Origin: Bacteroidales bacterium Phil6
GTDB lineage: Bacteria > Bacteroidota > Bacteroidia > Bacteroidales > F082
Direction: 5' to 3'
Length of the DNA: 64,000 bases
Assembly: GCA_002633315.1 (NCBI GenBank)
Contig: NWBN01000031.1
Coordinates: forward strand, 124,001 to 188,000
A program made the translations under genes and the position numbers. This document shows, one piece after another, positions 39,826 through 50,100 of this stretch; position 1 is the first letter of the stretch, and each line of letters begins with the position of its first letter. Below the pieces are notes generated by a model. It was not told the DNA's origin. It did not search any database and saw only the letters and a program-made list of their open reading frames with translations.

Positions 39826-41112
39826 TTATACTATTTCTGCCACTGTGAAGTTGCTGCCGCCAATAAATACAACATCATCGGAGTCGGCATTGTTGAAAGC
39901 CGTGTTGAAAGCCTGTCTTACTGATTTGTAAACACTGCCTTTGAGCCCGAAGTGTGATGCTTTTCCTGCAAGTATCTCGGCATCTAAACCTCGTGGAATA
40001 TCGGCTTTGCAGAAATAATATTCCGCATAACGGGGCAGGAGATTCAGTATTCCGTCTATATCCTTGTCGTTGACAACGCCGAGAACAAAATGCAACTTCT
40101 TGAATTTCATGTCACTGAGTTGCATTACTATTTCTTTTATGCCGCTTGTGTTGTGTCCGGTGTCGGCTATTGTAAGCGGTGTCCGGTTCAGAATCTGCCA
40201 ACGTCCCATCAGAGAGGTGTTCCGTATCACATATTCAATACCGTCGTATATGTTCTTTTTCTCAATGTTGAATTTGTCTTTCAGCAACTCCAACGCACAT
40301 ACGGCAGTAGTGAGATTCTTTTTCTGGTAATATCCTAAAAGAGGAAATTTTACTTCTTCAAGATACAACTCATTGTTTTTCCAGATATCGAAAGCCTGGT
40401 AATCTATAGAGTCTATATGTATTTTGTCGCAATCTATTATCTGGTCGGCAAAATATATTGGACTGTGACACTCCTGAGCCTTGGCAATGAAGACTTTCTC
40501 TGTTTCTTTTTGTGTCTCTCCAATGACGACAGGTATCCCCGTTTTTATGATTCCTGCCTTTTCTGCTGCTATTTTTTCAAGAGTATCACCTAAAAACTGT
40601 ACATGGTCGTATGAAATGTTGGTGATTATACTTAGTTCGGGAATAATGACATTGGTGGAATCCAGACGTCCGCCCATGCCGACCTCTACTATGGCAATGT
40701 CAACTTTGTTTTTGCTGAAATAGTCGAATGCCATGCCTACTGTCATCTCGAAGAATGACAGTTCCATATTTTCGAAGTCGTCTTTGTATTTCTCAATAAA
40801 AGATATGACATCGTCTTCAGCAATCATTTCTCCGTTGATGCGTATTCTCTCCCTGAAATCTCGAAGATGAGGGGAAGTATAAAGCCCTGTCTTGTAACCG
40901 CATTCCTGAAAAACAGAGGCGAGAGTATGTGATACCGTTCCTTTCCCGTTGGTTCCGGCAATATGTATGCTTTTGAAGTTGTTTTGAGGATTGCCGAGTA
41001 AATCGAGAAGTCGAATAGTATTGTCAAGATTGGCCTTATATGCAGCAGAGCCTATTCTCTGGTACATGGGCAACTTGTTGAACATCCAATTTACAGTATC
41101 ATTGTAGTTCAT
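39826..41112 (-). CDS. folC: Bifunctional folylpolyglutamate/dihydrofolate synthase
   Basis: Adds glutamate to folates (and to dihydropteroate). 428 residues of the Mur-ligase fold. P-loop GTNGKGT at 53-59, the omega-loop TSPHLRDFRERI, EVGMGGRLDSTN and ITNISYDHVQFLGDT with the conserved His. Clustered 12 nt after tonB, as in many Bacteroidales, though folate and TonB functions are not obviously linked. Last gene of the operon, before a terminator. Confidence 0.95.
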   Translation of the reverse strand: MNYNDTVNWMFNKLPMYQRIGSAAYKANLDNTIRLLDLLGNPQNNFKSIHIAGTNGKGTVSHTLASVFQECGYKTGLYTSPHLRDFRERIRINGEMIAEDDVISFIEKYKDDFENMELSFFEMTVGMAFDYFSKNKVDIAIVEVGMGGRLDSTNVIIPELSIITNISYDHVQFLGDTLEKIAAEKAGIIKTGIPVVIGETQKETEKVFIAKAQECHSPIYFADQIIDCDKIHIDSIDYQAFDIWKNNELYLEEVKFPLLGYYQKKNLTTAVCALELLKDKFNIEKKNIYDGIEYVIRNTSLMGRWQILNRTPLTIADTGHNTSGIKEIVMQLSDMKFKKLHFVLGVVNDKDIDGILNLLPRYAEYYFCKADIPRGLDAEILAGKASHFGLKGSVYKSVRQAFNTAFNNADSDDVVFIGGSNFTVAEIV

Positions 41113-41124
41113 GATGATTATGGT

Positions 41125-41898
41125 TTATTGTCGTATGATAAAAGTGTAAGTGATTGTTCCTTTTTGTTCGTCAGGGGCGTTAGGGTCTTCTGTGAATACG
41201 GCGTTGAGGGCAGCTTTTAGAGCAGTCTCGCGCAAAGTGGCATTGGTGGTAGTTGTACCCTTGCCGATAGAGACATTTTTTACCATACCTTTTTTATCGA
41301 CGATAATATCCACCACTACCACGCCTTCTTCTCTGAAGTCGATATGAGGTGTAGGCAAATGTTTTGCTCCTCTGTTGCCTAATGAGAAGGATGGACCGCC
41401 TCCGCTGCCACCCTGTCCCTCGTATTTCTGTATGTTTTCCAAGCCTTCCGGTGTTCCCTGGTCTCCTTCGTTGCCGGTGATGCCTTCCGATGATGACGGC
41501 TGATCGGAGGTAGGAGCCTTGAACAGCGCTCTTTGATTGACTTCAGGTGTAGGTTTCTCTACAGGTTTCTCTTGTTCTTCCTGCTCTTCTACAGGCTTTT
41601 CCGCAGTTTTTTCAGGTGTCGGCTTTTCTATGGCTGGTGTTTCCTCCATGTCCTGTGTCACTGTCTTTTCTTCCACAGGTTGAGGCTGAACTACAGGTTT
41701 TGGCTGTGTTACAGTGGGTTTGGGGTCTTGTTTGATGCCCATGCCCTCATTGTACATCCCAAGGTCAACTTCAACTCCTGCTTCACCGGGTAATGGCAAA
41801 GGTGTGGTGAAAGCACAAAGCAACAACACTATCACCGCTGCTGCATGAACTAACACCGTTACTGTTAAGGCTATATATTTACTCTTGTTATCGTCCAT
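41125..41898 (-). CDS. tonB: TonB-family energy transducer
   Basis: Transmits proton-motive force from ExbB-ExbD to outer-membrane receptors (TonB) or the Tol system (TolA-like). 257 residues: one N-terminal membrane helix (about 10-28), a long periplasmic linker rich in Pro, Glu, Lys and Gln with repeated KP/EKP units (about 55-125), a Gly-rich stretch, and a C-terminal TonB-fold domain (about 175-257). 2 nt after exbD. With only one transducer and TolQ-like features in exbB, a Tol-like envelope role is also possible. Confidence 0.85.
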   Translation of the reverse strand: MDDNKSKYIALTVTVLVHAAAVIVLLLCAFTTPLPLPGEAGVEVDLGMYNEGMGIKQDPKPTVTQPKPVVQPQPVEEKTVTQDMEETPAIEKPTPEKTAEKPVEEQEEQEKPVEKPTPEVNQRALFKAPTSDQPSSSEGITGNEGDQGTPEGLENIQKYEGQGGSGGGPSFSLGNRGAKHLPTPHIDFREEGVVVVDIIVDKKGMVKNVSIGKGTTTTNATLRETALKAALNAVFTEDPNAPDEQKGTITYTFIIRQ

Positions 41899-41900
41899 AT

Positions 41901-42311
41901 TTATTTCGCTGTCGTTGCCAAAAGCACCTTGTGATTGAGATTGCTCTCATTGTTGATGTCATTGACAGCATCAATGACGTTGACTATATATTGTACCGGG
42001 ACGCTCTTGTCGGAACGCACTACAACAGTGCCGTCCGATACTCCTCCTAATGCCGCGACTATTTCACTTTTGAGGTTTATCTCGTTGACAGGACGTTCTC
42101 CTACATAATAATTCATCTTCTCGTTGATATAAACCGTCACTGTCTGTTTCGCCATGGTACGACTCTTGCTCGATGGCAATAATAACTTGATGGCATTGGG
42201 CGCCACTAAGGTAGATGTCAACATAAAGAATATCAATAAAAGAAATACCAAGTCGGACATTGACGACGAGTTGAACTCTACCTTTCTTTGAATTCTTCTT
42301 TTTAAAGCCAT
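41901..42311 (-). CDS. exbD: Biopolymer transport protein ExbD/TolR
   Basis: 136 residues. Single N-terminal membrane helix with the proton-relay aspartate in SSSMSDLVFLLLIFFML, then a periplasmic domain (VRSDKSVPVQYIVNVIDAV). Starts 2 nt after exbB stop, making a tightly coupled exbB-exbD-tonB set. Confidence 0.92.
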   Translation of the reverse strand: MALKRRIQRKVEFNSSSMSDLVFLLLIFFMLTSTLVAPNAIKLLLPSSKSRTMAKQTVTVYINEKMNYYVGERPVNEINLKSEIVAALGGVSDGTVVVRSDKSVPVQYIVNVIDAVNDINNESNLNHKVLLATTAK

Positions 42312-42313
42312 AA

Positions 42314-43000
42314 TCAGTTAGCAGGTTCGTTTAATACATCCATAAATTCTATGCTCTTTGACTCGAGAAGACTTACTACATTGTCTATCTTGGAAACAAG
42401 GAGATTGTAAAATATAAAAGCTATGATACCGACTATCAAACCTCCTACCGTCGTTACCATTGCCTGGTAAATTCCTGTTGACAAAAGTTCTATGTCGATG
42501 TTGTTGCCAGCCATGGACATGTCATAAAATGCCCTTATCATGCCTATCACAGTGCCAAGAAATCCCAACATGGGACCGGCTCCGGATATCATGGCTAACA
42601 AGGCAACTCCTTTTTCAAGTTTGCTTACTTCTAAGTTGCCTACATTTTCTATGGCAGTCTGTATGTCGTTGAGCGGTTTTCCAATACGTGACAATCCTTT
42701 CTCTATCATACGCGAAATGGGGGTGTTGTCGCGTTGACATTCTTTCTTTGCTTCGCTAAGCTGTCCCTGTATCATGTATTCTCTTATGTTGTTCATGAAG
42801 GCGTCATTGCTTTTCAATGCTTTATTGATGGTGATAAACCTCTCAATAAAAATATATATGGTTATGATGGAAAAAACTCCCAATACAATCATAATCCAGC
42901 CTCCCTGAACTGCTAAATCCCATAATGATAATCTGATCTCTGTAGGTTCACTTACTGCTTCTGCAGCAGTCATTTGAAGAAGAATGCTTAATATTTTCAT
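42314..43000 (-). CDS. exbB: MotA/TolQ/ExbB proton channel protein
   Basis: 228 residues, three membrane helices. N-terminal helix at about 30-50 (GGWIMIVLGVFSIITIYIFIERF), a cytoplasmic helical part, then the conserved AGPMLGFLGTVIGMIRAF and TTVGGLIVGIIAF helices lining the proton path. First gene of the operon; a promoter box precedes it. Confidence 0.93.
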   Translation of the reverse strand: MKILSILLQMTAAEAVSEPTEIRLSLWDLAVQGGWIMIVLGVFSIITIYIFIERFITINKALKSNDAFMNNIREYMIQGQLSEAKKECQRDNTPISRMIEKGLSRIGKPLNDIQTAIENVGNLEVSKLEKGVALLAMISGAGPMLGFLGTVIGMIRAFYDMSMAGNNIDIELLSTGIYQAMVTTVGGLIVGIIAFIFYNLLVSKIDNVVSLLESKSIEFMDVLNEPAN

Positions 43001-43021
43001 ATATGTTTTGAATTAATTATG

Positions 43022-43029
43022 CAAAGATA
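43022..43029 (-). promoter_or_regulatory. Promoter -7 box of exbB operon
   Basis: TATCTTTG on the minus strand about 22 nt before the ATG. A TTG lies 17 nt further up, slightly closer than the usual 19-21 nt. Confidence 0.5.
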
Positions 43030-43065
43030 GTGTTTTGTTTTAATAACAAAAATACTGTTGAAAAA

Positions 43066-44124
43066 TTATTTAGGAAACCAAATTTTTCCACTCGAACTGT
43101 CGCTTTTTGCTCCTGTCACGGAACTCAATATGTTGATTTTGCCTTCTTTTCTTAATAAACCTAGAAAAGCAAAAACCAATGCTTCTTTGTAATCGATGAT
43201 GTTTTCAGCAGGAATGATGACTTCATGCCCGGTGTTCTTTTTGATTCGTTCAACGAGAAATGTGTTTTTTGCACCTCCTCCGCTGATAAGCATCTTGCCT
43301 TTGTCACAGCCTTTGGCGGCTTCTCCCGTCTGTATGGCAATATGTTCTGCAAATGTCGCAAGTTTATCTTCCGTACTGATATTATAATCGTTAAATATTG
43401 GCAATGTTACCGATTCGAAAAACTCTCTTCCCAATGATTTGGGATTTTTATTTTTATAATAATCGTTATAGTTCAATGAGTTTAACAGTTCGATATTGAT
43501 ATTGCCTTTTCTTGCCATAAATCCGCATTCATCGTAATTCAAGCCTTCTTGTCGAGACAGATAGTTAAGAGCCTGGTTTGCAATACAGATGTCGTATGCT
43601 ATTCTTATGCCGTCATTGTTGTCATACGATATGTTTGCTATGCCTCCAATGTTGAGACAAAGTGCATATTCTGAAAACAACAATTTGTCACCTATGGGAA
43701 CTAAAGGTGCACCTTGTCCGCCTTTCTCAACGTCTTCACTTCTGAAGTCGTTGATGGTGATACAGTTGCATATATCTGCAATAGCCTGACCGCTGCCTAT
43801 CTGTAAAGTGTATCCTAAATCAGGACGATGAAATATTGTGTGTCCGTGCGATGCTATGATGTCCGGTCTTAAATTGTTACGTTCAATGAAATATTTCGTT
43901 TCTTCGCCAAGCATGATGCCATATTCTATATCTGTTTTGGCAAGTCGTTCTTTTCCATAATAAAATGCTTGTGACAAAGTCTCTTTCCATTGTTCATCAT
44001 AGCTAATGTTGTCAAAAGCCTTAATCTCGAAACGCCATCTGTCGTCATGGTAAAAGTCAACATCAACCATGTCGATGCCGTCAAGAGAACTTCCTGACAT
44101 CAAACCTATAACATTGGTAACCAT
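43066..44124 (-). CDS. anmK: Anhydro-N-acetylmuramic acid kinase
   Basis: Phosphorylates and opens anhMurNAc released in cell-wall turnover, feeding recycling. 352 residues with the ATP site GLMSGSSLDGIDMV at the N-terminus, HGHTIFHRP, NIGGIANISY and SGGGAKNTFL. 4 nt after murF, so wall synthesis and wall recycling are co-expressed. Confidence 0.95.
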   Translation of the reverse strand: MVTNVIGLMSGSSLDGIDMVDVDFYHDDRWRFEIKAFDNISYDEQWKETLSQAFYYGKERLAKTDIEYGIMLGEETKYFIERNNLRPDIIASHGHTIFHRPDLGYTLQIGSGQAIADICNCITINDFRSEDVEKGGQGAPLVPIGDKLLFSEYALCLNIGGIANISYDNNDGIRIAYDICIANQALNYLSRQEGLNYDECGFMARKGNINIELLNSLNYNDYYKNKNPKSLGREFFESVTLPIFNDYNISTEDKLATFAEHIAIQTGEAAKGCDKGKMLISGGGAKNTFLVERIKKNTGHEVIIPAENIIDYKEALVFAFLGLLRKEGKINILSSVTGAKSDSSSGKIWFPK

Positions 44125-44128
44125 TATA

Positions 44129-45409
44129 TTAAAGTTGATTCAATACTTTTTCCAATTGTATTCCTCTCGAGCCTTTTATCAATATGTCGAAATCTTTAAT
44201 CTTGTTGTTTTCAAGATAATGGCAAAGGTCTTCCACCTTGGCAAAGGTTTCGTATTTTGCAGAAGCTGTTCTTTTAAAGGCATTGCCGACAAAAATCACT
44301 CTTTTGAAATGTAGTTCTTCGGTTAAAGATATTATTTTGTTGTGTTCATTGTCAGTCTCTTTACCAAGTTCCAACATGTCTCCGAGAATCAGACAGTTGT
44401 TTTCTCCACAGATGTTTCTGAAGTTACGTATGGATTTTTCCATACTCGACGGATTGGCATTGTATGCATCCATGATGATGTTGTTATGTTCTGTCTTGAT
44501 GATTTGCGACCTGTTGTTGGTAGGTATATATGATTCTATTGCATGAATTATGTCGTTCTCTTCCACATTGAAATATTTTCCTGTTGCAACAGCAGCCATG
44601 ACATTTTCAAAGTTGTATTCTCCAACTAAATTGGTTTGTATTGAGTGGTTGTTCCATTTGATGGAAAGACAAGGTGAAACTGTCGATATTTTGGCATGAA
44701 TATCGGCTTTGTCGTCACTGCCGTAGGTCATTTGAGATATGCCTTGTGCCAAATCGACGAGAATATCGTTGTCTTTGTTGAGGAAAACAAAACCTTTGTT
44801 GTCTCTTAGATATCGGTATAACTCGTTTTTGGTGTTTATTACTCCCTGAAATGAGCCGAATCCCTCAAGATGAGCTTTACCTATGTTGGTTATGATTCCA
44901 TAGTCGGGATGTGCTATCTCACAAAGCCTTTCAATTTCCAAAGGATGATTGGCGCCCATCTCAACGACAGCAATTTCGGTGTCAGGACGAATGTTGAGCA
45001 GTGTCAGAGGCACCCCGAGATGATTGTTGAAGTTGCCTTGTGTTGAAGTTACTTTATATTTCATGGATAGTACGGCAGTGATGAGTTCTTTTGTCGTTGT
45101 CTTGCCGTTGGTACCGGTTATGGATAAAACTTTAGTTCCAAGAACTTTTCTGTGATGTTCTGCAAGTTGTTGAAGAGTTTTCAGGCTGTCCTCAGTATGA
45201 AATATGCGTTCATGTTCCGGAAGTTTCTTACTGTCGGCAATGACACAACCGGCGATACCCTCGTCAGCCACGCTGAGTGCGAAATCATTACCGTCGAAAT
45301 GTTCTCCTTTCAGAGCGACGAAGATACAGTCTTTGGTTATTTTGCGACTATCGGTGGTGACGGTGTTGCTTTTGCGATATATTTCATATAGCTTCTCAAA
45401 GTCTTTCAT
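44129..45409 (-). CDS. murF: UDP-N-acetylmuramoyl-tripeptide-D-alanyl-D-alanine ligase MurF
   Basis: Adds D-Ala-D-Ala to the peptidoglycan precursor. 426 residues from the ATG at 45409 (MKDFEKLYEIY). A longer frame from 45436 runs into the gldJ terminator and is rejected. P-loop GTNGKTTTKE (about 99-108), EMGANHPLEI and NAHLEGFGS-like GKAHLEGFGS are conserved. The position next to gldJ repeats the gldJ-murF neighbourhood of flavobacteria. Confidence 0.95.
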   Translation of the reverse strand: MKDFEKLYEIYRKSNTVTTDSRKITKDCIFVALKGEHFDGNDFALSVADEGIAGCVIADSKKLPEHERIFHTEDSLKTLQQLAEHHRKVLGTKVLSITGTNGKTTTKELITAVLSMKYKVTSTQGNFNNHLGVPLTLLNIRPDTEIAVVEMGANHPLEIERLCEIAHPDYGIITNIGKAHLEGFGSFQGVINTKNELYRYLRDNKGFVFLNKDNDILVDLAQGISQMTYGSDDKADIHAKISTVSPCLSIKWNNHSIQTNLVGEYNFENVMAAVATGKYFNVEENDIIHAIESYIPTNNRSQIIKTEHNNIIMDAYNANPSSMEKSIRNFRNICGENNCLILGDMLELGKETDNEHNKIISLTEELHFKRVIFVGNAFKRTASAKYETFAKVEDLCHYLENNKIKDFDILIKGSRGIQLEKVLNQL

Positions 45410-45422
45410 ATCGATATAAATT

Positions 45423-45450
45423 AAAAAAGCCGCCAATAAATGACGGCTTT
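45423..45450 (-). terminator. Terminator of gldJ
   Basis: AAAGCCG (45426-45432) with CGGCTTT (45444-45450), followed on the minus strand by T residues, 18 nt after the gldJ stop. It separates gldJ from murF. Confidence 0.75.
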
Positions 45451-45467
45451 ATGTCAGTTTGATATTC

Positions 45468-46928
45468 TTATTTTGCAATGGAACTGCCTATCATGTTCAT
45501 TGCACATCTGAACCCCAATGTCGATGAGCTCTTGTCTTCATCCATAAAGCGTCTCACCGAAGGACTCAGGAAATAAGGACCGTCAGCCCAAGATCCTCCT
45601 TTGTAAACGCGTGACTTATCTGATATTAACGTCGTTGAACCATAATCATACATCTGTTGTGTATATTCGTCTTGTGGATTTTCGGCGTTGGTCCAGTCGT
45701 TCTGAATCGTCGATTTATAGTCACCGTCATTATAGTTGAGGTTATAACTGTCGCGGTAGTTGTCTCTGTTGCCTATTTCTTCAGCAGTGAGAGGAACGTT
45801 GACAAAACGACCGAGTGAGTCTATGTCTTTTTTGGTAAACAGGTTGCCACGATAAGGATTGTGATCTGCAAAGTCTTCAAAAGAAAGCGGACGGTAAACG
45901 TCTAACACCCATTCCGAGACGTTGCCAGCCATGTTATACAAACCATAGTCATTTGGCCAATATGATGTCACAGGAGCAGGGAATGCCGCACCGTCGTTAA
46001 GGCTTCCGGCAACACCCATATAGTCGCCGTCACCTCTCTTGAAATTGGCTATGAAACTGCCGTAATAATCTTTGGAATCGGTACGGAGTCCATCGGTGTT
46101 CCAAGGATAGACACGACGTTCTACAATACGTTCCTGTTGTGTGTTGCCGATAAGACCGAGAGCTGCATACTCCCATTCTGCTTCGGTGGGAAGTCTATAC
46201 TTAGGTAACATGAAACCGTCTTCCATCTTGACATTTCTGAGACCTGTCTCACTATTGGGGTCGAGGTCTTCAAAACCGTTGGCTATGACACCTGTATATT
46301 GTCCGGCAAGATAAGCGTCAGTACTGAAGTTGGAATCTTTGTTTTGATTGGGGTCGAAGTCCAATATTCCGGCTTCTATGAGAAGGTTCTCATTGACACG
46401 GTCGGAACGCCATAAGGCATAATCATTGGCTTGTAACCAGGTGACACCAACAACAGGATAATCGCGGTATGCAGGATGACGGAAATAAATCTCAACCATG
46501 GGCTCATTATATGACAGGGAGTTGCGCCATACAAGAGTGTCCGGCAATGCATTTTGCACCATCGCAGGATAATCGCTGCCGTAAATACGGTTTAACCAAT
46601 ATATGTATTCGAGATAGTCAAGGTTGCTGACTTCTGTCTGATCCATGAAAAAGGAGGAAACAGTGACTTGCCTTGGAGCATTGTTCCATTCGTAGTAAAC
46701 ATTTTCCACTGTGGCACCCATGGTAAAGGTACCTCCTTCTATGGCAACTAATCCGGGACCGGTGATTTGTTCCGGCGAGTCTGTTACATAAAATCCTCCA
46801 TAGTTGGGATCATTGTAATTCCAACCTGTAGTGCGTGACTTTTGATTTGATGACTTGCATGAAAACAATAAGGCACTGCCACATAATAAAATCGCTAAAA
46901 TAGCCTTGACTCTGATTTTTTTACGCAT
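45468..46928 (-). CDS. gldJ: Gliding-motility/T9SS lipoprotein GldJ (FGE-sulfatase fold)
   Basis: 486 residues. Lipobox with Cys24 (ALLFSC-K), the GldJ-type N-terminal NYNDPNYGGF stretch, then an FGE-sulfatase domain (EGGTFTMGATVENVYYEWNN, DQTEVSNLDYLEY, VVGVTWLQANDYALWR, RLPTEAEWEYAALG, NMAGNVSEWVLDV, GGSWADGP, GFRCAMN). In Flavobacterium GldJ is an outer-membrane lipoprotein that stabilises the GldK part of the T9SS ring. The sequence agrees better with GldJ than with its paralogue GldK/PorK. Divergent from porU with a shared 220-nt promoter region. Confidence 0.88.
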   Translation of the reverse strand: MRKKIRVKAILAILLCGSALLFSCKSSNQKSRTTGWNYNDPNYGGFYVTDSPEQITGPGLVAIEGGTFTMGATVENVYYEWNNAPRQVTVSSFFMDQTEVSNLDYLEYIYWLNRIYGSDYPAMVQNALPDTLVWRNSLSYNEPMVEIYFRHPAYRDYPVVGVTWLQANDYALWRSDRVNENLLIEAGILDFDPNQNKDSNFSTDAYLAGQYTGVIANGFEDLDPNSETGLRNVKMEDGFMLPKYRLPTEAEWEYAALGLIGNTQQERIVERRVYPWNTDGLRTDSKDYYGSFIANFKRGDGDYMGVAGSLNDGAAFPAPVTSYWPNDYGLYNMAGNVSEWVLDVYRPLSFEDFADHNPYRGNLFTKKDIDSLGRFVNVPLTAEEIGNRDNYRDSYNLNYNDGDYKSTIQNDWTNAENPQDEYTQQMYDYGSTTLISDKSRVYKGGSWADGPYFLSPSVRRFMDEDKSSSTLGFRCAMNMIGSSIAK

Positions 46929-47110
46929 TATCTTAATATGTTTAATTCATTTATTTAACTGAAAATCCTTCTCGATATTGTGTTTATCAGGATAATTTTT
47001 AGTGTCAAAAAATTCTATCCGTAATCAGTTTGCAATTTTACAACCTTTTTTTGAATTATTATAGTTTTTTTTAATTTTTTTTAGATGTACGATGTTACAA
47101 TAAAAAAGAT

Positions 47111-47118
47111 TAAATTTG
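47111..47118 (+). promoter_or_regulatory. Promoter -7 box of the porU operon
   Basis: TAAATTTG, 32 nt before the ATG, in the divergent gldJ/porU region. The -33 position is degenerate. The rest of the 220-nt spacer is A/T-rich. Confidence 0.5.
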
Positions 47119-47150
47119 CGTTTTAATCAAAAAGTAGAATACACAGGGGT

Positions 47151-50100
47151 ATGAACCGATTAAACGTGCTTTTTAAGTTTTTATTTTTTTGTTCGTTGTC
47201 ATTAATGTTATTGCTTGATAATCAGGTGTTTTCTCAAAATGTTGAGACAATAGATGATGGTATTAGTCATTTTGTACTTGACGATACTCTCTTTGTAACT
47301 CAACAGGAACAAAATATCGTTAATAAGGTGAATAGAAATGCCAAAGATGCAAAGTATTCTGACAATTCAGTTCTTTCTTCAGGAAAATGGTATAAAATAG
47401 CTTTGGATAATACGGGTATCTATAAAATCACTTATTCCGATCTGGTATCATGGGGTATTCCTGTCTCTTCGATAAATGCTCGTAACATAAGAATTTACCA
47501 TAATGGCGGTGGCTTGGTTCCTGTCATTAATTCGGAACCTCGTTACGATGACCTTGTCGAGATTCCTGTTTTTGTATCTTCCGGTAATGAGAAGTTTGGA
47601 GAGAATGACTATATTCTGTTCTATGCTCGAGGTCCTGTGGTTTGGCAATACGATTCTTCAAACGCTTTTTATGAACATGTCAAGAATCCGTATTCGGAGA
47701 ACTCTTTTGCTTTCCTTAATTTTGATCTCGGCGAGGGAAAACGTCTGCAATATGCTGAAGAATCGACTGGCTCAACAATACAAAATACTGTTTTTCTTGA
47801 TGGTAAAGTGGTGGAAGAAGACTTGTATAACCTCAATAATATGGGTAAGACATGGTATTTCGACTTGTTTGATATAGTGCTGTCTCGCAATTATGACTTT
47901 TCTTTTCCTGATATCAATACTTCAAAACCGTCTAAACTCAGGATGGAAGTGGCTTCACGCAACTTTTCAACTTCTTACTTCTCTTTGAAATATAAAGGAG
48001 AACTTATTGATAGACTGACTTTTAATTCTATCAGTAACAGTAATTATGACTATGCATTGCACAAATCTACAAATGTTATATCTTTTAATGCGGTCAGTCC
48101 CGATGTTTCTTTGGAACTGACATATTCTCGCACTATGTCGTCATCTACAGGCTGGCTTGATTATATTGAGGTTAATGCATGGCGCAATTTGGTTTTCAGC
48201 GGCTCGATGATGTCATTTCGTAACCCGGAATGTAATGACGCATCTTCTGTATATGAATATGTTATGTCTAATGCTTCCGGTAATGTTCAGGTGTGGGATG
48301 TCACTGATCCTGTCGAGCCTGTCAGACTGAATGCAGACATACAATCTTCTACTCTTAAATTTAAAGTCAATGGCGATATCAATAATGAATTTATTGCTTT
48401 TGACGGACAGTCGTTTTACGCGCCTAAGTATGTAGGAGAGATTCAAAATCAAAACCTGCATGCCAAAAGAGATATTGATTATCTTATCATTGTTCACCCT
48501 GATTTTTATCAACAGGCTCAACGTCTTAAAGAATTACATGCCCTTATCGACGACCTCGTTATTGATATTGTCACTCCTGATGTTATTTACAATGAGTTCT
48601 CATGCGGTGCTCTCGATATTGCGGCTATTCGCGATTATATTAAAATGCTGCATGACAGGAGTTCTTCCGGACATAAATTGAAATATGTATTGCTTTTCGG
48701 TGATGCTTCATACGATTATCTCAACAAAAGCGGTAAGGTTTGTTTCGTTCCTACATACGAGTCTGTTGCTTCTTGTAATATGGCTGCTTCTAAAGTTACA
48801 GACGACTTTTTCGTCTGTATCGATGATAATGAAGGCAATATGGAAGACACATCATCGATTTGTGATATAGCCATAGGTCGTATCCCCGTCTCTACCTCCG
48901 AACAAGCCGAGAAAATGATAAATAAAATAGAGGCATATATCTCTAAAAGAACGGAGAATATGAGAAACTGGCGCAATATGATGACTCTGATTTGTGATGA
49001 TGAAGAGAACAGCAATTCATTTTTGACATTGTCGGAAAGAATACAAGATACCGTAAAGGCTTTGGGTGCGGAGATGGTTTTTGACAAGATTTATTTGCCG
49101 GCTTATACACAAGTCGCTACTTCCAATGGACAACGCTCTCCTGAGACTAATGAGGCTATCACTAATCGTTTTGAAAGAGGCTCTTTGATAATAAATTATA
49201 TAGGTCATGGAGGAGAGGTGGGATGGGCTGACGAGAGAATTTTGACTCTCGAAGATATTAATGGATTGCAAAATTATGACATGTTGCCGCTTGTCGTCAC
49301 TGCTACCTGTGAGTTTTCGCGTTTCGACGACCATACACGTACCTCTGCCGGTGAATACCTGTATCTTAATGAACACGGTGGCGCTATTAGTATGGTGACA
49401 ACAGCCAGATTGGCGCAGTCTTCTCCAAGCCAGTTGCTCCTCTATAGATTTTATAAAAAACTGTTCGATAGAGAACCCGACGGACAAATGCCACGACTCG
49501 GAGATGCTTACCTCGCTGCCAAACAGAATAGTAGTAGCAATACTAAACTTTATGTCTTTTTCGGTGATCCGGCCTTGCACCTCGCTTATCCTGAAAATAA
49601 AATAGAATTGCTATCTGTCAACGATATTTCTGTTGAAGATGGAATAGATACTCTGAAAGCTTTGAAACCGGTCAGTATGAAAGGTGCAGTAAAAGATTAT
49701 TCAGGCAATGTAATGGACGATTTCAATGGTATTGTTTATGTTAGTGTCTATGATAAGGAAAATGAAGTGCAAACTCAAGGTTCAGACAACCCCCAGACAA
49801 ATTTTAAAATAAATAACAGTCTTATTTTCAATGGTAAAACAGAAGTGGTAAATGGTCTGTTTACTGTGAATTTTACTGTTCCCAAAGATATAAATTACAG
49901 TTATGGAAAGGGTTTGATAAGTTTTTATGCTACTGACTACTATGAAGATGCAATAGGTATCTCTTCTAATATCATTGTTGGTGGTTATGATAATACTGCA
50001 ATACCTGATGAGTCCGGTCCTGAAGCTCGTATCTTTATTGACGATACCCTCTTTGTAAATGGTATGAAGACAAATGAAAATCCGGTGTTTTATGCTTATA

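Noticed and set aside
45468..46928. Call as GldK/PorK instead of GldJ
   Set aside because: The NYNDPNYGGF segment, the EGGTFTMG...WNN(A)PR pattern and the murF/porU neighbours fit GldJ; GldK has a different N-terminus and lies by gldL.
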